Positions 24,882 to 34,539 of a stretch of 64,000 nucleotides of DNA are shown here, piece after piece. Below the pieces are notes generated by a model. The model had not been told where the DNA came from. It saw only the letters and a list, made by a program, of their open reading frames with translations, and searched no databases. Both the position numbers and the translations under genes were made by a program. This DNA comes from Paenibacillus phytorum (GTDB taxonomy: Bacteria; Bacillota; Bacilli; Paenibacillales; NBRC-103111): the NCBI RefSeq assembly GCF_013141715.1, contig NZ_WHOA01000092.1, positions 48,803 through 112,802 on the forward strand, in the 5' to 3' direction. Position 1 is the first letter of the stretch. The number at the start of each line of letters is the position of its first letter.

Positions 24882-26419
24882 GCGGAATGAAAACAGTTCA
24901 TAGCGAGGGTGAAGAACGTTACTCTACGCTGGTCAACAATGCTGCTGCCGTAAGAGCGATTTGTTCTGCGGTCGAGGGGACACTTGGACCCAAAGGTCTC
25001 GATACCATGTTAGTTGGTGGGCAGGGTGAAGTCATTATTACCAATGATGGTGTAACTATTTTGGAAAAAATGGACGTCACTCATCCTGCGGCTAGGTTGA
25101 TGATTCAGGTCGCACGCAGCCAGCAACGCCAAATCGGCGACGGTACAACGACGGCAACGGTTCTTGCCGGTGCTTTGGTGCAAGAAGGTGTCGCTCAGGT
25201 GACGCGCGGCGTACCGGTCGCGAAGGTCGTCAGCGGAATGCTGCAAGGCATCGAGCTGGCGGTAAAAAGCTTACAAAGCCGAAGCCGCGCGATTGTCGGT
25301 TTAGGTGATAGCGCTCTGAAGCGCATTGCTATCACAGCCGGTAGGGAGCAGGCGGATATCGCAAAGCTCATCGTTCAGGCCGCCGAAGCGGTCGGTGAGG
25401 CGAAACTTCGCGAAGACGGCTACCGCTTCGCAGACAGCGTGCTCGCCCATGAAGAAGCGAGCAGTGAGGTATGGACCGGCATTCTGCTGAACCAGAAGCC
25501 GATGAACCTGCATCTCGAGCACGAGCTGCGCGATGCTCGAATTCTCGTGCTGCATGATGCTTTGGAGCCTGAGGCGGTCAGCGAAGAAGCGCTGGTCACC
25601 GAGGCAGGCTTCCAGCGCTACATGCAGCTGCGGGAGCAGTTCCGCAGCAGCCTAGGCTCGCTGCTGGAGCTTGGCGTCGGTCTGATCGCATCAGACCGCG
25701 GGGTAGACCCCGAGGCGGAGCAGTTCTGCTCCGACCATGGCATTATCGTGCTGCAGCGGCTGTCCCGCAGGGACATGCAGCTGCTGAGCGAGCACACCGG
25801 CGCTAGGCCGGTTCGGCGCACAGCGCTGCGCAAGAGCGCGCCGGAGCTCGGCGCCGCCCTCGGGCACGCGGGCTATGCCGCGTACGACGAGCGGCTGGAG
25901 CGCGTGCGCGTTGCGCGCGGTCACGGGGAGCAGCACGTGACCGTGATCGTCGGCGCCGCGACACGCGAAGCGGCGCACGAGCGCTCGCGCATCGCGAAGG
26001 ACGCTGCGTCAGCCGTTCAAGCCGCCGTTCGCGGCGGGTACTTGCCCGGAGGCGGCGCTGCGGAGATGGCGGTCGCCCATGATCTCGAGCGCGTCCGCGA
26101 GACGATGAAGGGCATGGAAGGCTTCGGTGTTGCCGCTGTCGCAGGGGCACTTCGTAAGCCTGTGGCCCAGATTGTCGTCAATGCGGGATATAATCCGCTC
26201 GAGAAGGTTGAAGAGCTGAAAGCAGCGCAGATTGCGCTGGAAACCGACAGTCTCGGTATCGATTGCGATACCGGACAAGTAACTGACTTCTTAGAAGCAG
26301 GTATTGTGGATCCAGCTGATGTGAAAATTCACGCTCTGCAAGCGGCTGGAGAAGTTGCTGCCGCTGTGCTGCGTATTCATACGGTTATTAAGATGAAGCA
26401 GCCTTTTGAAGAGGCCTAA
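24878..26419 (+). CDS. Group III (archaeal/thermosome-like) chaperonin
   Basis: 513 residues related to the thermosome/CCT type rather than GroEL. The ATP-site motifs LGPKGLDTMLV, NDGVTILEKM and GDGTTTATVLAGAL are intact. The apical domain shows ASDRGVDPEAEQFCSDHGI, and the C-terminal equatorial part has YLPGGGAAEM and a thermosome-like VDPADVKIHALQAAGEVAAAVLRI. Such genes are known from a subset of Firmicutes, often within the dnaK operon, and need no GroES. ATG 24878 overlaps the hrcA stop (ATGA). The middle (about 25400-26110) is much more GC-rich than its surroundings, mostly in the apical domain. ATP-driven folding is inferred from family. Confidence 0.88.
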   Translation: MSGMKTVHSEGEERYSTLVNNAAAVRAICSAVEGTLGPKGLDTMLVGGQGEVIITNDGVTILEKMDVTHPAARLMIQVARSQQRQIGDGTTTATVLAGALVQEGVAQVTRGVPVAKVVSGMLQGIELAVKSLQSRSRAIVGLGDSALKRIAITAGREQADIAKLIVQAAEAVGEAKLREDGYRFADSVLAHEEASSEVWTGILLNQKPMNLHLEHELRDARILVLHDALEPEAVSEEALVTEAGFQRYMQLREQFRSSLGSLLELGVGLIASDRGVDPEAEQFCSDHGIIVLQRLSRRDMQLLSEHTGARPVRRTALRKSAPELGAALGHAGYAAYDERLERVRVARGHGEQHVTVIVGAATREAAHERSRIAKDAASAVQAAVRGGYLPGGGAAEMAVAHDLERVRETMKGMEGFGVAAVAGALRKPVAQIVVNAGYNPLEKVEELKAAQIALETDSLGIDCDTGQVTDFLEAGIVDPADVKIHALQAAGEVAAAVLRIHTVIKMKQPFEEA

Positions 26420-26479
26420 AGATGGGCAAACTGACGTAAGTGAGATTATGATGTATTATGTTTAGGAGGTGAAGGACAA

Positions 26480-27064
26480 TTGAGTACTGGAGATAACAAA
26501 ACAGCCGAGCAAGACGTGAACACTACATACGCAGCCGAAGGCGAGCAAGCCGCTGAACAACAAGAAGCGGTAGGCCAAGATTCGCAAGCGGAGGTTTCTG
26601 AGGAAACCAAAGAAGTAAGCGAGTTGGAAACGGCGCGTGTGCAAGCAGAAGAAAACTATCAGCGTTTATTACGCGTTCAAGCGGACTTCGACAACTTCCG
26701 CCGCCGCGCTAGAGCGGAGAAGGAAGATTTCGCGAAATACGCTTCGCTTAAATTGATTGAACAGCTTTTACCGATTGTAGATAACTTCGATCGCGCGCTG
26801 TCTTCAAGCAAAGAGACGAAGGATTTCGACGCTTTGGTGAAAGGCTTGGATATGACGTACCGCGGCATCGATCAACTGCTAACAGCAGAAGGGCTTAAAC
26901 CCATCGATTCCGTAGGTCAACCGTTCAATCCGGAATTCCACCAAGCGGTTATGCAGGTTGAATCCGAAGAACACGAAGAAGGTATCGTGGTAGAAGAACT
27001 GCAAAAAGGCTATATCCTCAAAGATAAAGTCATCCGACCTGCCATGGTCAAAGTTAGCGTGTAA
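26480..27064 (+). CDS. grpE: GrpE nucleotide exchange factor
   Basis: 194-residue DnaK nucleotide exchange factor. An acidic, disordered N-terminus (about 1-50) is followed by the long dimerising helix with [20 protein letters not shown] and a C-terminal beta domain with [15 protein letters not shown] and [16 protein letters not shown]. The start is TTG 26480, seven bases after AGGAGGTGA. It lies in the hrcA-chaperonin-grpE-dnaK-dnaJ order. Confidence 0.97.
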   Translation: MSTGDNKTAEQDVNTTYAAEGEQAAEQQEAVGQDSQAEVSEETKEVSELETARVQAEENYQRLLRVQADFDNFRRRARAEKEDFAKYASLKLIEQLLPIVDNFDRALSSSKETKDFDALVKGLDMTYRGIDQLLTAEGLKPIDSVGQPFNPEFHQAVMQVESEEHEEGIVVEELQKGYILKDKVIRPAMVKVSV

Positions 27065-27132
27065 GAGATCTTATTTTTCTCAACATTCAAATAAACGAAA
27101 TGTTCCATAGGAGCAAAAGGAGGCAGCTTTAC

Positions 27133-28971
27133 ATGAGTAAAGTAATTGGTATTGACTTAGGTACAACAAATTCTTGCGTTGCCGTAATGGAAGGCGGAGA
27201 AGCCGTCGTAATTCCAAACCCGGAGGGTAACCGTACAACCCCTTCCGTTGTTGGTTTCAAGAAAGATGGCGAGCGCGTTGTTGGTGAAACAGCAAAGCGT
27301 CAAGCAATCACAAACCCAGATAAAACAATTAGCTCCATCAAGCGTCACATTGGTACTAACCACAAAGAACACATCGATGGTAAAGATTACACGCCACAAG
27401 AGATCTCAGCTATTATTCTGCAAAAGCTTAAAGCTGATGCTGAAGCTTACCTTGGTCAAACCGTAACTCAAGCTGTTATTACGGTTCCTGCCTATTTCAA
27501 TGACAGCCAACGTCAAGCTACAAAAGATGCTGGTAAAATTGCTGGTCTTGAAGTTCTTCGTATCGTCAATGAGCCAACTGCAGCAGCACTTGCTTACGGT
27601 CTGGAAAAAACAGAAGATCAAACGATTCTCGTTTATGACCTTGGTGGCGGTACGTTTGACGTATCCATCCTTGAATTAGGCGATGGTTTCTTTGAAGTTA
27701 AAGCAACAAGTGGGGACAACAAGCTTGGCGGCGACGACTTCGACCAAGTCATCATCGATTACCTCGTAGCTGAATTCAAAAAAGAGCAAGGCATCGACCT
27801 TTCCAAAGATAAAGCAGCGGTACAACGTTTGAAAGATGCAGCTGAAAAAGCGAAAAAAGAGCTTTCCGGCGTTCTGACAACAACTGTTTCCCTGCCGTTC
27901 ATTACAGTAGCTGACGGCGTTCCTCAGCATTTGGAGTTGAACCTAACTCGTGCGAAGTTCGAAGAGCTTTCCGCTGGTCTTGTAGAAAGAACACTAGGAC
28001 CAACTCGTCAAGCACTGCAGGATTCCGGTTTGTCCACTAGCCAAATCGACAAAGTTGTTCTTGTTGGTGGATCCACGCGTATTCCAGCAGTTGTTGAAGC
28101 GATCAAAAAATTGACTGGTAAAGATCCTCATAAAGGCGTTAACCCGGATGAAGTTGTTGCCCTTGGTGCAGCTGTTCAAGCTGGTGTATTGACAGGTGAA
28201 GTGAAAGACGTCGTTCTTCTTGACGTAACACCGCTTTCCCTTGGTATCGAAACAGCTGGCGGTGTGTTCACGAAAATGATCGACCGCAACACAACGATTC
28301 CTACAACGAAATCACAAGTGTACTCCACTTATGCAGATAACCAAACTAGCGTTGAGATTCACGTGCTTCAAGGTGAGCGTTCGATGGCTAGCGGGAACAA
28401 AACACTAGGCCGTTTCATGCTTGGTGATATTCCTCCGGCTCCGCGCGGCGTTCCACAAATCGAAGTTAGCTTCGATATCGATGCGAACGGAATCGTTAAC
28501 GTGTCTGCACTCGACAAAGGAACTGGCAAAAGCCAAAAAATCACGATCACTTCTTCCAGCGGCTTAAGCGATGCAGAAGTTGAACAAATGGTGAAAGATG
28601 CGGAAGCTCATGCTGAAGAAGACCGTATCCGTAAAGAGCTTGTAGAAGCTCGCAACGAAGCGGATCAACTCGTATATTCCGTTGACAAAACAATTAAAGA
28701 TCTTGGCGATAAAGTAGACCAAGGCGAAATCGACAAAGCGAACGCTGCAAAAGAGAAAGTGACAGCTGCTCTAGCTGGTAACGAACTCGAAGCGATCAAA
28801 AAAGCAACAGAAGAGTTGACAGAAGTCATTCAACAACTTTCCGTGAAGCTGTATGAGCAAGCTGCTCAAGCGCAAGGTGCTGAAGGCGATGCTGGTGCTG
28901 GCGAAGCCCCTAAAGGCAGAGAAAATGTTGTCGACGCTGACTACGAAGTTGTTGACGAACCAAAAAAATAA
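27133..28971 (+). CDS. dnaK: DnaK (Hsp70) chaperone
   Basis: 612-residue Hsp70. The nucleotide-binding domain starts [19 protein letters not shown] and contains [19 protein letters not shown] and [13 protein letters not shown]. The linker [19 protein letters not shown] leads to the substrate-binding domain and lid, and the C-terminus ends acidic ([12 protein letters not shown]). It lacks the long insert of Gram-negative DnaK, as usual in Firmicutes. ATG 27133 follows AAAGGAGG with good spacing; an extra in-frame ATG at 27100 would add 11 atypical residues. Confidence 0.98.
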   Translation: MSKVIGIDLGTTNSCVAVMEGGEAVVIPNPEGNRTTPSVVGFKKDGERVVGETAKRQAITNPDKTISSIKRHIGTNHKEHIDGKDYTPQEISAIILQKLKADAEAYLGQTVTQAVITVPAYFNDSQRQATKDAGKIAGLEVLRIVNEPTAAALAYGLEKTEDQTILVYDLGGGTFDVSILELGDGFFEVKATSGDNKLGGDDFDQVIIDYLVAEFKKEQGIDLSKDKAAVQRLKDAAEKAKKELSGVLTTTVSLPFITVADGVPQHLELNLTRAKFEELSAGLVERTLGPTRQALQDSGLSTSQIDKVVLVGGSTRIPAVVEAIKKLTGKDPHKGVNPDEVVALGAAVQAGVLTGEVKDVVLLDVTPLSLGIETAGGVFTKMIDRNTTIPTTKSQVYSTYADNQTSVEIHVLQGERSMASGNKTLGRFMLGDIPPAPRGVPQIEVSFDIDANGIVNVSALDKGTGKSQKITITSSSGLSDAEVEQMVKDAEAHAEEDRIRKELVEARNEADQLVYSVDKTIKDLGDKVDQGEIDKANAAKEKVTAALAGNELEAIKKATEELTEVIQQLSVKLYEQAAQAQGAEGDAGAGEAPKGRENVVDADYEVVDEPKK

Positions 28972-29054
28972 TCATATCCTAACTAAATATGAAGTTTAAA
29001 AAGTTGACTTTGATAACGATGTTATTCAGGTAGTATCTCGGCATCGAATATTGA

Positions 29055-29220
29055 ACGAAAATCGGGAAGTCCGGTACTCACGTAGGTTTGCCTACGCTCC
29101 GTTCCTCCTTCACCGATTTTCGTCCAATCTTCTCGGTTCTGAAAGCCAATTTTTAAACACCGTATTTTATTAATCAACGAATGAGTCAAAGCCAACAGGA
29201 GTTTCTCCGTGGCTTTGACT
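29055..29220 (+). ncRNA. Structured intergenic element between dnaK and dnaJ
   Basis: The 283-base gap between dnaK and dnaJ contains two strong foldbacks. ACGAAAATCGG (29055-29065) pairs perfectly with CCGATTTTCGT (29113-29123) and encloses an inner hairpin CGTAGG-TTTG-CCTACG (29081-29096). Then AGTCAAAGCC (29184-29193) pairs with GGCTTTGACT (29211-29220). Neither has a good T-run. They may tune dnaJ expression, act as processing sites, or be an inserted repeat. Confidence 0.5.
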
Positions 29221-29254
29221 TTCCGTTTGTAGTCTTGAACATGGGAGTGGAACA

Positions 29255-30370
29255 ATGAGTAAACGTGATTTTTATGAGGTGCTTGGACTAGGCAAAGATG
29301 CTTCGCAAGAAGATATCAAGAAGGCTTACCGTAAAATGGCTCGTCAGTATCACCCTGACGTGAATAAAGCCGCGGATGCGGAAGATAAATTCAAAGAAGC
29401 GAAAGACGCTTATGATGTTTTGAGCGATGATCAGAAAAAAGCCCAATATGATCGCTTTGGTCATGTAGATCCTAACCAAGGTATGGGCGGCCAAGACTTC
29501 AGCGGCGGCTTTGGGGATATCTTTGATATGTTCTTCGGCGGTGGCGGCGGTGGAAACCGTCGTAACCCGAATGCTCCGCAGCGCGGGAACGATTTGCAAT
29601 ACACAATGACGATTGAGTTCAAAGAAGCGATTTTCGGGAAAGAAACCGATATCCATATTCCTAGAACTGAAAATTGTGATACGTGTAATGGATCCGGTGC
29701 TAAGCCAGGTACAAAGCCAGAAACTTGCGGCGGTTGTCACGGCAGCGGGCAGCAGGAAGTGGTACAGAATACTGCATTTGGCCGTATTGTTAACCGTCGT
29801 GTCTGTACGACATGTAATGGACAAGGGAAGATCATTAAAGAAAAATGCGGAACGTGTCATGGCGCTGGTAAGGTGAAAAAACAGCGTACCATCCACATCA
29901 AGATTCCTGCTGGTGTCGATGATGGCGCACAATTGCGTGTCTCCGGCGAAGGTGAAGGCGGAACTCGCGGAGGCCCTGCGGGTGACCTCTACGTCGTTAT
30001 TCGTGTGAAAACACATGAATTCTTCGAACGTGAAGGCAATGACGTCTATTGTGAAGTTCCATTGACCTTCATGCAGGCAGCGTTAGGTGATGAGATCGAG
30101 ATTCCAACGCTCACTGAGAAGGTTAAGCTCAAAATTCCTGCTGGTACGCAAACCGATACGTATTTCCGCTTAAAAGGTAAAGGCGTGCCTCACCTTCGCG
30201 GCTTCGGTCAAGGTGATCAACACGTGAAAGTGATCGTGATGACGCCAACGAATCTGAGCGAAGATCAAAAGGATTTGCTCCGTCAATTCGGTAAACAAAG
30301 CGGTGAAAATACGTCTGAGCAGAATCAATCCATTTTCGAGCGTATGAAAAGAGCCTTCTTAGGCGATTAA
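29255..30370 (+). CDS. dnaJ: DnaJ (Hsp40) co-chaperone
   Basis: 371-residue type I DnaJ. The J domain (about 1-70) carries the HPD motif in [11 protein letters not shown], followed by a Gly/Phe-rich stretch ([10 protein letters not shown]). The four zinc-finger repeats are [25 protein letters not shown] and CGTCHGAG, then the substrate-binding C-terminal domains. It stimulates DnaK ATPase and delivers clients. It ends the heat-shock operon at a long terminator. Confidence 0.98.
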   Translation: MSKRDFYEVLGLGKDASQEDIKKAYRKMARQYHPDVNKAADAEDKFKEAKDAYDVLSDDQKKAQYDRFGHVDPNQGMGGQDFSGGFGDIFDMFFGGGGGGNRRNPNAPQRGNDLQYTMTIEFKEAIFGKETDIHIPRTENCDTCNGSGAKPGTKPETCGGCHGSGQQEVVQNTAFGRIVNRRVCTTCNGQGKIIKEKCGTCHGAGKVKKQRTIHIKIPAGVDDGAQLRVSGEGEGGTRGGPAGDLYVVIRVKTHEFFEREGNDVYCEVPLTFMQAALGDEIEIPTLTEKVKLKIPAGTQTDTYFRLKGKGVPHLRGFGQGDQHVKVIVMTPTNLSEDQKDLLRQFGKQSGENTSEQNQSIFERMKRAFLGD

Positions 30371-30390
30371 CGAGAGTCATTAATGAGATA

Positions 30391-30464
30391 AAAACACTTC
30401 GTTTTTAGATATAGACTAAATTTTATTTTAGTCTAACTCTATGAAACGGAGTGTTTTTTGTTTT
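30391..30464 (+). terminator. Terminator of the hrcA-dnaK-dnaJ operon
   Basis: AAAACACTTCGTTT pairs with AAACGGAGTGTTTT and an inner stem TAGACTAAAT/ATTTTAGTCTA extends it; the arm ends in a six-T run. Confidence 0.85.
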
Positions 30465-30476
30465 GTAAGATGAAGC

Positions 30477-30504
30477 TTTACAAAAAATTCACGTCAATTT
30501 TACA
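30477..30504 (+). promoter_or_regulatory. PhoP box upstream of the PhoX-type phosphatase
   Basis: Three hexamers TTTACA, TTCACG, TTTACA sit exactly 11 bases apart (30477, 30488, 30499), the classic spacing of PhoP direct repeats (TTAACA-like). TATAGT at 30523-30528 follows at a distance suitable for a -10 box. This predicts induction under phosphate starvation. Confidence 0.7.
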
Positions 30505-30594
30505 CAAAACGCCAATTTATCCTATAGTCCCTTTACAAAAGACTAGTAAACTTTTAATGAATAGAATTATTTAAATAGGAAGAGGTAGATTATT

Positions 30595-32745
30595 TTGAAG
30601 AATCAATTTAAATCTCGCAAAATGTTAGTGCCAGTTTTAGGACTTGCTCTGTTAGCTCCTAGTGTACTTCCGAATATGGCTTACGCAGCTAACGATGTCA
30701 AGGTGAAATCAGTTGATTTCGTAGGAATGGCTGCACCAGCTACCCCGGAAGAAATGGCGAAAATGTACTCTGGCGCTTCTGTTCAAGTCACTTATACTGA
30801 TGGTACGGTTAAATCGTTCCCATTAACTTATAAAACACTTTTTAAAACAGATGAATCCATTAATGGCACAGTTGCTGGCGTATCTCAAGATAAGAATGGT
30901 AAACCGATTATGGACACGAGTGTACCTAATAGCCCAACTCCATTTGTCTCCGATGCACCGGATTCCAACTCTTTATTTAAAGTGGATGGCGCTAAGGCGA
31001 CGGCAAAAGGCGGCAACCCACTCTCTTTGATTACTCACTATGAATATATAACCTTAAATAATGCTGGAAAGTCAGCATATGGTATGGTTCCCGCTTCTAT
31101 GTCATTAACCACGTTAGATCAAAATAAAACAACGGGTGAGCTCGCGGCTACAGATTTGAAAAAAGTGGATTTTAGTGGAGTAGACGGATTGTGGATTCCA
31201 TGTAACGGTTCCTTAACACCGTGGAATACACACTTAAGTAGTGAAGAGTATGAAGCAGATGCACGTGCTTTTGAAGCGGATCCTACACAAACTTATGTAA
31301 ATTCATTTGCTAGAGCATTCTCTCAAGATGATAAAAAAGTAGGAAACCCATATGCAAATGGTTATATTCCTGAAGTTACTGTCCTTGCAGATAACACAAC
31401 TACGGTAGTAAAGCATTACAGTATGGGTCGTTTCTCACATGAACTTGGCCGTGTTGCACCCGACATGAAAACTGTCTTCTTCGGTGATGATGGTGGAAAT
31501 ACGATGTTGTTCCTCTATGTTGCGGACAAAGCGAAAGACCTGTCTGCCGGAACGCTGTATGCTGCTAAATGGATCCAAACAAGTGACGAGAATGGTGGAG
31601 CAGCAAATCTTCAATGGATTCCGCTTGGTCATGCAACGGATGCTGAAGTGAAAAGTTATGTAGATAAAGGTTTGAAATTTAGCGATATTTTCGAAACAGC
31701 GGACAAAGATACAGCAGGTTTTACAAAAATCAAATCGTATCCTAGTGGTAAAGTGGAATGGCTGAAAGTGAAGCCGGGTATGGAGAAGGCAGCTGCTTTC
31801 CTTGAGTCTCGCCGTTATGGTGCAGTTGTCGGAGCGACAGCTGAATTCAACAAAATGGAAGGCGTTGCAGTTAACGCCAAGGATAATAAGGTTTATGTAG
31901 CAATGTCTTATGTTGAGAAATCCATGGAAAAAGATACGAAAGCTGCTGATCCTACAGACGATATCCAAGTCAAGAAAATCAAAGCTGGCGTAACTTATGA
32001 GCTGGATATGAAAGGTGGACAAGTAGATCGCAGCAAGCAGCCAATTAACAGTGAATACGTTCCTTCAATGATGAAGGGTCTAATTGTTGGTCAAGATTTG
32101 GCAAAAGCCGATAGCAAAGGCAATACGGCAGTTGAGGATCTAGTTGCGAACCCTGATAATCTGTCTTACTCAGATGAGCTAAGAACTTTGTTTATTGGCG
32201 AAGACAGCGGCATGCATGCGAATAACTTCACTTGGGCTTATAACGTAGATACGAAAAAGCTTTCTCGTATTCTTTCGATTCCAGCTGGTGGAGAAGCTAC
32301 AGGGCTGCAAGTGGTAGATAACTTGAATGGCTTCAGTTACGTCATGAGCAATATGCAGCATCCCGGAGATGAAATGATTTTGCCGGAACCGTTGAAAGCC
32401 CAAGTTGATGCAGTTATTAACAAAACCTATGACAATAAACGTGCTGGCAGCGTTGGCTACATTAGTGGAATCCCGACTTCAGGTCAAATGATCGAGTGGA
32501 TGTCTACTGATAAATCTCTATCTGCTCTCCGTGATATGGCTGAGGCTAACGGCGCAACTGTAAAATGGAATGAAGCGGATCGCAGCGTTACAGTGACCAA
32601 AGGCAGTCATTCCCTGGTAGTAAAAATTAACGATACTTCAGCTATTGTTGATGGTCAATCCGTTCAATTGCCGTACGCAGCTCGTATTGAGAACGAAAAA
32701 ACGATGATATCTACTTCTGTTCTGAACAGTTTCTTGAGTCGTTAA
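30595..32745 (+). CDS. Secreted PhoX-type (DUF839) phosphatase with copper-amine-oxidase-N-like C-terminal domain
   Basis: 716-residue exported protein. A signal peptide (about 1-31, ending MAYAA) precedes a PhoX/DUF839 beta-propeller (about 35-635), with MGRFSHELGRVAPDMKTVFFGDD and NPDNLSYSDELRTLFIGEDS as family-type segments. The last 75-80 residues (about 640-716, GQMIEWMSTDK to the end) resemble the 'copper amine oxidase N-terminal' repeat domain common in Paenibacillus surface proteins. The start is TTG 30595 after AGGAAGAGG. The PhoP box upstream fits a phosphate-scavenging alkaline phosphatase. Enzymatic specificity is inferred. Confidence 0.82.
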   Translation: MKNQFKSRKMLVPVLGLALLAPSVLPNMAYAANDVKVKSVDFVGMAAPATPEEMAKMYSGASVQVTYTDGTVKSFPLTYKTLFKTDESINGTVAGVSQDKNGKPIMDTSVPNSPTPFVSDAPDSNSLFKVDGAKATAKGGNPLSLITHYEYITLNNAGKSAYGMVPASMSLTTLDQNKTTGELAATDLKKVDFSGVDGLWIPCNGSLTPWNTHLSSEEYEADARAFEADPTQTYVNSFARAFSQDDKKVGNPYANGYIPEVTVLADNTTTVVKHYSMGRFSHELGRVAPDMKTVFFGDDGGNTMLFLYVADKAKDLSAGTLYAAKWIQTSDENGGAANLQWIPLGHATDAEVKSYVDKGLKFSDIFETADKDTAGFTKIKSYPSGKVEWLKVKPGMEKAAAFLESRRYGAVVGATAEFNKMEGVAVNAKDNKVYVAMSYVEKSMEKDTKAADPTDDIQVKKIKAGVTYELDMKGGQVDRSKQPINSEYVPSMMKGLIVGQDLAKADSKGNTAVEDLVANPDNLSYSDELRTLFIGEDSGMHANNFTWAYNVDTKKLSRILSIPAGGEATGLQVVDNLNGFSYVMSNMQHPGDEMILPEPLKAQVDAVINKTYDNKRAGSVGYISGIPTSGQMIEWMSTDKSLSALRDMAEANGATVKWNEADRSVTVTKGSHSLVVKINDTSAIVDGQSVQLPYAARIENEKTMISTSVLNSFLSR

Positions 32746-32759
32746 TATTAACAAATTTG

Positions 32760-32808
32760 GAAGAGATCATTGTGGTGCACTTTGCACCCATGGTCTCTTC
32801 ATTTTATT
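32760..32808 (+). terminator. Terminator after the PhoX gene
   Basis: GAAGAGATCAT with GTGCA pairs with TGCAC and CATGGTCTCTTC, followed by ATTTTAT. Confidence 0.7.
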
Positions 32809-32891
32809 AGGTAAGCATTTCTTTGCATAAAAATGAATTTCTTTGGGACAATAAAATTGGTTTACCTATACCGATTCAGGGAGGTTCAAAT

Positions 32892-33047
32892 ATGAGCGAG
32901 AACAATAAGCAGAAGCAGCAGGGTGCCAGCCACCTTCCTATTGTCAAAAACGAGGATGTTGAGTTCGCAGCTGAAGTAGCAGATGCCGATGATTTCGAAG
33001 CGGCTGAGAGAGCGCAATCAGCGGATTACAGACAGGAAGAACAGTAA
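32892..33047 (+). CDS. YfhD-family small acidic protein
   Basis: 51 residues, highly charged, with LPIVKNEDVEFAAEVADADD in the middle and a C-terminal RAQSADYRQEEQ. This matches the pattern of the short YfhD family of spore formers. ATG 32892 has GGGAGG about eight bases upstream; an open frame extends 23 codons further up but without a ribosome binding site. The stop overlaps the next start (TAATG), so the two genes are cotranslated. Function unknown. Confidence 0.7.
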   Translation: MSENNKQKQQGASHLPIVKNEDVEFAAEVADADDFEAAERAQSADYRQEEQ

Positions 33048-33418
33048 TGGCGGAGAAAAGTATTCTCGCCTATTTTCATTCACCGGAGCAAGCAGAGGGA
33101 GCAGCTTCCAAGCTGAAAGCACTGCGTGCTATTGACGTTCAGGTAGATCGATTCGGCAGATATGCTGGCAGTGGGTTGCAATCCGCGATGAATCCTTATG
33201 CGGGAGACTTCGGAAGCTTGGGTACGTTAACCCAGGCAGCGGATGTGTCTACGCCGGATGAAGGGATTCTGATTGCAGCAGATCCAGCGGCAAGCGGTTT
33301 AAGCGACGGTGGAGGTGGCGGTGTAACCGGAATTGACATTATACTAGCTGCCGTCATCGACGATGCCGTGTATGAGCAGGCGGTACGTGTCATTCAAAGC
33401 GCAGGCGGAACCATGTAA
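33047..33418 (+). CDS. Conserved hypothetical protein, YflT/general-stress-like
   Basis: 123 residues starting MAEKSILAYFHSPEQAEGAASKLKALRA. The opening beta-alpha unit resembles stress proteins of the YflT type, followed by a Gly-rich turn (DGGGGGVTGIDI) and a closing helix AVYEQAVRVIQSAGG. No signal peptide or catalytic motif is seen. Its ATG overlaps the stop of the YfhD-like gene by one base, and a bidirectional terminator follows. Function unknown; the stress link is a weak inference. Confidence 0.6.
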   Translation: MAEKSILAYFHSPEQAEGAASKLKALRAIDVQVDRFGRYAGSGLQSAMNPYAGDFGSLGTLTQAADVSTPDEGILIAADPAASGLSDGGGGGVTGIDIILAAVIDDAVYEQAVRVIQSAGGTM

Positions 33419-33424
33419 CCTGAA

Positions 33425-33475
33425 AAAAGCATCTGATCAAAAGGCAAAAGCCTTATTGATCAGATGCTTTTATTA
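33425..33475. terminator. Bidirectional terminator
   Basis: AAAAGCATCTGATCAA (33425-33440) pairs perfectly over 16 bases with TTGATCAGATGCTTTT (33456-33471). It serves the gene on the left and the convergent phosphodiesterase gene on the right. Confidence 0.9.
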
Positions 33476-33488
33476 TATAGGGCAGTGC

Positions 33489-34295
33489 TTATTGCCCACT
33501 CATGACTTGAACAAGTTGGTCTGGATGGTCCGTAATAATACTGGATACACCGAGTGCAAGCATCTGCTTCATGATAGTCGGTTGATTTACCGTCCATACG
33601 TAGACTTCTTTCTGATGTGTCTCGGCAAGCTTTATGAATGATTCGGTTACGAGGGGATAGGCCGCAGAAATAACATCGTAAACAGAGTTCTCCATAATGG
33701 CTTCAATGTTTTCCGTTTTCTGCCCCACAATAAGACCAGTCTTGATCTGAGGATTGAGATTTTTCACGGTATAAAGTAGCTTGGCATCAAATGATGTCAC
33801 CGTGCATTCCTTCACAAAGCCGTGTGCTTGGATAAGATCGACTGTTTTTTCAGCGAGCAGCTTACCGTGCCCGTTATTTTTCATTTCAATATTCAGCCTG
33901 ATGCGATCTTTGGCTACCTCTAACACTTCATCGAGAGTTGGAACATGTTCATTCTTAAATTTGGAATGGAACCAGCTGCCGGCACTAGCCTGTTTAAGCT
34001 CAGAAGATGTGACTTCCCACATATTTTTGTTAATTCCTGTGGTGCGAAAGACACTGTCATCGTGCATGACCATTACGACGCCGTCAGACGTTTCTTGAAC
34101 GTCAAGCTCGGCGTAACCGGCTTTGTCAGAAATGGCTTGAAGGATCGAGCTAAGGGTATTTTCTGGTGCAGCTGTTGAGCTGCCTCGGTGAGCGGTAACT
34201 TGGCTAAAGTTATCAGCAAGCATGGTTGGTGTCGTGAAAGGTGCTGACAGTACCGCACCAACGAAAACAAGCGAGATGAATAGTGTTTTGTACAT
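33489..34295 (-). CDS. Secreted glycerophosphodiester phosphodiesterase
   Basis: 268-residue GDPD enzyme releasing glycerol-3-phosphate from phospholipid head-group diesters. The signal peptide (about 1-27) is followed by the catalytic motifs TAHRGSSTAAPENTL, AELDVQETSDG and MVMHDD near the start of the TIM barrel, then IRLNIEMKN and the C-terminal VYVWTVNQP and IITDHPD. ATG 34295 is chosen because the signal peptide starts there; the ribosome binding site (GGGG) is weak. GlpQ-type enzymes are often phosphate-regulated, and the PhoX gene lies nearby, but I see no convincing PhoP box here. Confidence 0.9.
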   Translation of the reverse strand: MYKTLFISLVFVGAVLSAPFTTPTMLADNFSQVTAHRGSSTAAPENTLSSILQAISDKAGYAELDVQETSDGVVMVMHDDSVFRTTGINKNMWEVTSSELKQASAGSWFHSKFKNEHVPTLDEVLEVAKDRIRLNIEMKNNGHGKLLAEKTVDLIQAHGFVKECTVTSFDAKLLYTVKNLNPQIKTGLIVGQKTENIEAIMENSVYDVISAAYPLVTESFIKLAETHQKEVYVWTVNQPTIMKQMLALGVSSIITDHPDQLVQVMSGQ

Positions 34296-34430
34296 GTGAT
34301 GACCCCAGTCTAATGATGTATAAAGCAAGAAAGACGATAAGCACTGCTCACTTTTTCAATGTAACATGAAGGTATTAGGAAGTTGTTAGGATGCAAAATA
34401 TTTTTAGAGCGCTTACAAGCTGTGCGCCAT

Positions 34431-34459
34431 TTTACCCAAGAAGCGAAGTGTAGTACAAT
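34431..34459 (+). promoter_or_regulatory. Sigma-A type promoter of prmA
   Basis: TTTACC (34431-34436) and TACAAT (34454-34459) are separated by 17 bases, about 80 bases upstream of the prmA start. Confidence 0.5.
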
Positions 34460-34539
34460 AATCAGTGTGAAAATAGCCCAAATAGCCGATTAAGGCTTGG
34501 TTTATTTGTAAGTGATAACCGACAGGAGGAGCAATACCG

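Noticed and set aside
25691..26150. Long reverse-strand open frames opposite the chaperonin gene
   Set aside because: They arise from the high GC content, which removes stop codons; Arg/Pro/Ala-rich products without family likeness.
34362..34389. Possible PhoP box before the glycerophosphodiesterase gene (reverse strand)
   Set aside because: Two hexamers, CTAACA and CTAATA, are 11 bases apart but the third fails, so the match is too weak.
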